Positions 61,913 through 64,000 of a stretch of 64,000 bases of DNA are shown here, piece by piece. How positions within the stretch are numbered: the stretch's first letter is position 1; each line of letters opens with the position of its first letter. The stretch spans positions 6,386,001-6,450,000 of the forward strand of contig OX359190.1 of NCBI GenBank assembly GCA_947172415.1. Direction: 5' to 3'. The translations under genes and the position numbers were made by a program. Source of the stretch: Chondrosia reniformis (lineage: Eukaryota; Porifera; Demospongiae; Chondrillida; Chondrillidae). The notes beneath the pieces are model-generated. The model was not told the origin of the DNA and did no database searches. It was given only the letters and a program-made list of their open reading frames with translations.

Positions 61913-64000
61913 TTAACACTGCCACTGACAGTTGAACAAGTCATGGTTAGTGTTGCATCGAGCCTCAGAATTGAAATGTTTGCAGAATTTGGCATGACCT
62001 GGGAAATTGGATTTGTGAGTGCATCCACAGGATGGGTTTGGACGAGGCTGGCGTCTGCATACCCAATAGCAATGAATAGTTTCATAACCTTCTCTGCATC
62101 TTTCCTGGGAGGTACTTAGTTGATTGCACCTGAGGGAATGCAGTGGGTGAATTGTATAACTGTAACAGCGACAAGATTGACTGGATGGTGTTGGGTTTGG
62201 TTGGCATTCACATGAATGTGTATCAAGTGTGTAACCTTCAGAGCATTCTCTGGTGCACTGACAAGCACAAGATCCATTAACTCTAGCTGATGAATAATGA
62301 TCAGGACAACTTGGGCAGTCACATGATTTCTTGTAGGGATCATAGACCTGGCTATGTGGACATGCACAGTCCTTATACTTTTTGTCATAGTACATTCCAC
62401 TGTAGCAATGGCACTGGCAGTATTCTTCATCCAAATATTGCTTATAGCTACAGTTTCTGGAGCACTGACACTTACATGAATCATTTATCTTATACACAGA
62501 ATATCCATCTTCACATGATGGGCATTCACAGGAATCTGTTTCATTGTTGTAAATGGTATCACCTTCACAGACACATTTTTGAATTTTAGGATTGAAGACT
62601 TGACCTTCTGGGCAATAGCATGTCCCAGATTCAGCATCGTAATATTGATCCCCTGGACATACACAGTTATACTCCTCATGATCAAATATCAGCCCCTCTG
62701 GGCAAATACAGCTATTTAGAGTTGGGCTATATTCCAGCCATGGTGGGCACACACAGTGACAGCTGTTAATGTCTAGAATAAACTTGCTACCACAATTAAG
62801 CCCACATGCGCAGCTGCATGTGTTGTTTTCTCCTTCTACAACTACATAATTTTCCTCACAAGTGGGGCATTGGCAAGATTTGGATGAATTGTTTGGAGTT
62901 TTATCACCAGGACATTCACATTGCCAGTCATGCCAGTCAAATTCCTGCCCTCTGTATGGACAGTGGCATTTCCCAGTTTTGTCATTAAATATCTGATCAC
63001 CAGGACATTTACAATATCCAGTGTCGTAGTCATAAACAAATCCTTCAGGACAGAAGCAGTCATTATGGTAATCATCATAGATGAGATGGCTAGGACATAC
63101 ACATTGGCATTCATCTACATCCAAAATGAAACGTCCTGTGCAGTTGCGTACACACTTGCATTCACAGTAATCCTGGTAAGTTTCCTGTGCCTCATAATAT
63201 TCATCACATTGCTGACATTCGCATGAAAGTGATGTCTCCCCCACCACCTTATTGCCCCTGCATTGACACATGTAGTCATGGTGATTAAAATATTGACCAT
63301 AATAAGGACAGTGGCAGTGTTTCTTGTATGGATCAAATATTTGGTCACCTGGGCAGATACATCTCTCAATATCTTCATCGTAGTACTGACCATGCTGGCA
63401 AATACAGGCTCCCCTTCTCTCATCATAGACTAGTCCACTGTAAGGTGGACAGACACACTCACAGCTCTCATTTAGTAGAACTAGCCTACCGGAACATTCT
63501 CTACTACATTGGCAGCTACAAATATCATTCTCTCCTTCTACAGCGACATAATATTCCTGACAAGGAGGACATATGCAGCTTTTACTGTATTCACTGATAA
63601 CCTTATTTCCAGGACATGCACATGTATGGCCATCAAAGGTTTGACCTGCGTATGGACAGAAGCATTTCTTGCGATAGGGGTCAAAAATCTGACCACCAGG
63701 GCATTTGCAGGATGCAGACTCTTCGTCATAATACCTCCCTCTTGGACACACGCACTCACCATTTTCCTCTACAAGTTCTCCAGGACATTCACAAACACAG
63801 TCGGCTTCATTTAGGACATACCTACCAAAACATTTTAATGCACACCTGCAGCCACATGTATCATGCCTCCCTTCTTCAACTTCATAGTTAGCAGGACAAG
63901 ATGGACATTCACACTCATGACTGTTATACCCAATTCTCTTTTCTCCTGGGCAAATGCATAATTGAGTATGGCTGTTATAGTATTGCCCTCTATACGGACA
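61913..64000 (-). CDS. Cysteine-rich tandem-repeat protein, 5'-partial
   Basis: I do not recognise the family. The open frame runs from the right edge (64000, in phase) to a TAA at 61913-61915, at least 695 codons with no intron. It is built from about five repeats of roughly 115 residues. Each opens with a block like CPPCQEYYVAVEGEN, then CxCxCxxxCxGRxxL, and then several short EGF-like units such as CICPGDQIFDPYKKHCHCP with closely spaced C-x-C pairs. The last repeats are shortened. The C-terminus changes to two related modules (ERCREGYETIHCYWVC and ARCNTNHDLFNCQWQC). The cysteine density and N-x-S/T sites imply an extracellular protein rich in disulfides. No signal peptide or membrane span is in view. 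A 3' ATTAAA lies about 40 bp after the stop. The true start is beyond the window. Confidence 0.88.
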   Translation of the reverse strand, partial: CPYRGQYYNSHTQLCICPGEKRIGYNSHECECPSCPANYEVEEGRHDTCGCRCALKCFGRYVLNEADCVCECPGELVEENGECVCPRGRYYDEESASCKCPGGQIFDPYRKKCFCPYAGQTFDGHTCACPGNKVISEYSKSCICPPCQEYYVAVEGENDICSCQCSRECSGRLVLLNESCECVCPPYSGLVYDERRGACICQHGQYYDEDIERCICPGDQIFDPYKKHCHCPYYGQYFNHHDYMCQCRGNKVVGETSLSCECQQCDEYYEAQETYQDYCECKCVRNCTGRFILDVDECQCVCPSHLIYDDYHNDCFCPEGFVYDYDTGYCKCPGDQIFNDKTGKCHCPYRGQEFDWHDWQCECPGDKTPNNSSKSCQCPTCEENYVVVEGENNTCSCACGLNCGSKFILDINSCHCVCPPWLEYSPTLNSCICPEGLIFDHEEYNCVCPGDQYYDAESGTCYCPEGQVFNPKIQKCVCEGDTIYNNETDSCECPSCEDGYSVYKINDSCKCQCSRNCSYKQYLDEEYCQCHCYSGMYYDKKYKDCACPHSQVYDPYKKSCDCPSCPDHYSSARVNGSCACQCTRECSEGYTLDTHSCECQPNPTPSSQSCRCYSYTIHPLHSLRCNQLSTSQERCREGYETIHCYWVCRRQPRPNPSCGCTHKSNFPGHAKFCKHFNSEARCNTNHDLFNCQWQC

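Noticed and set aside
62290-63891. Plus-strand and alternate-frame ORFs over the cysteine-rich gene
   Set aside because: They are shadows of the long minus-strand repeat frame.
1-64000. Bacterial or phage operon, plasmid or CRISPR system
   Set aside because: Spliced animal genes, retrotransposons and Tc1-type elements throughout; no ribosome-binding-site-led gene strings.

Overview
The window is animal nuclear DNA: AT-rich, with genes broken into exons at clear GT-AG splice sites, long introns and very dense transposable elements. Four host gene families are recognisable (a GABA-B-like class C receptor, SLC35B1, FAIM, an NDUFA8-like complex I subunit), plus a large cysteine-rich repeat protein. 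This gene set, together with the Penelope-like, DIRS/Ngaro-type and Tc1 elements, suggests an early-branching marine invertebrate, plausibly a sponge. That placement is inference.

Layout. 1-23.2 kb (+): the seven-transmembrane half of a GABA-B-receptor-like gene. The window opens in its TM1 exon, and a 17.8-kb intron holds a nearly 10-kb tyrosine-recombinase retrotransposon (3.65-13.64 kb), Penelope and LINE remnants and a hammerhead-ribozyme repeat. 23.5-27.3 kb: two Penelope-like elements (PLEs). 28.7-40.0 kb (-): complete eight-exon SLC35B1. 41.6-44.7 kb (-): an intact 1,018-residue reverse transcriptase ORF, head to head with FAIM. 44.9-55.4 kb (+): complete three-exon FAIM, whose 8.5-kb second intron holds a second DIRS/Ngaro-type element that is itself split by a 3.4-kb Tc1-type transposon. 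56-61 kb: repeats and an NDUFA8-like exon (-). 61.9-64 kb (-): the 3' part of a cysteine-rich secreted-type protein that runs off the right edge.

The most interesting items are: the Tc1 element, which carries a DD34E transposase and, tail to tail, a three-exon BEN-domain-like gene, bounded by 40-bp perfect inverted repeats and a TA duplication; the DIRS/Ngaro-type element with a complete A1-ORFs-B1-A2-B2 split-direct-repeat layout and an in-frame spliceosomal intron in its gag ORF; two short repeat families carrying hammerhead ribozyme cores; and a repeat family whose ends fold into GC-rich hairpins.

The host genes look ordinary and unrelated in function (neurotransmitter-type signalling, ER nucleotide transport, apoptosis modulation, respiration). 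I see no operon-like cooperation. The unusual biology lies in the mobile DNA inside their introns. Exon models were joined by reading frame and splice phase only; no RNA evidence was available.
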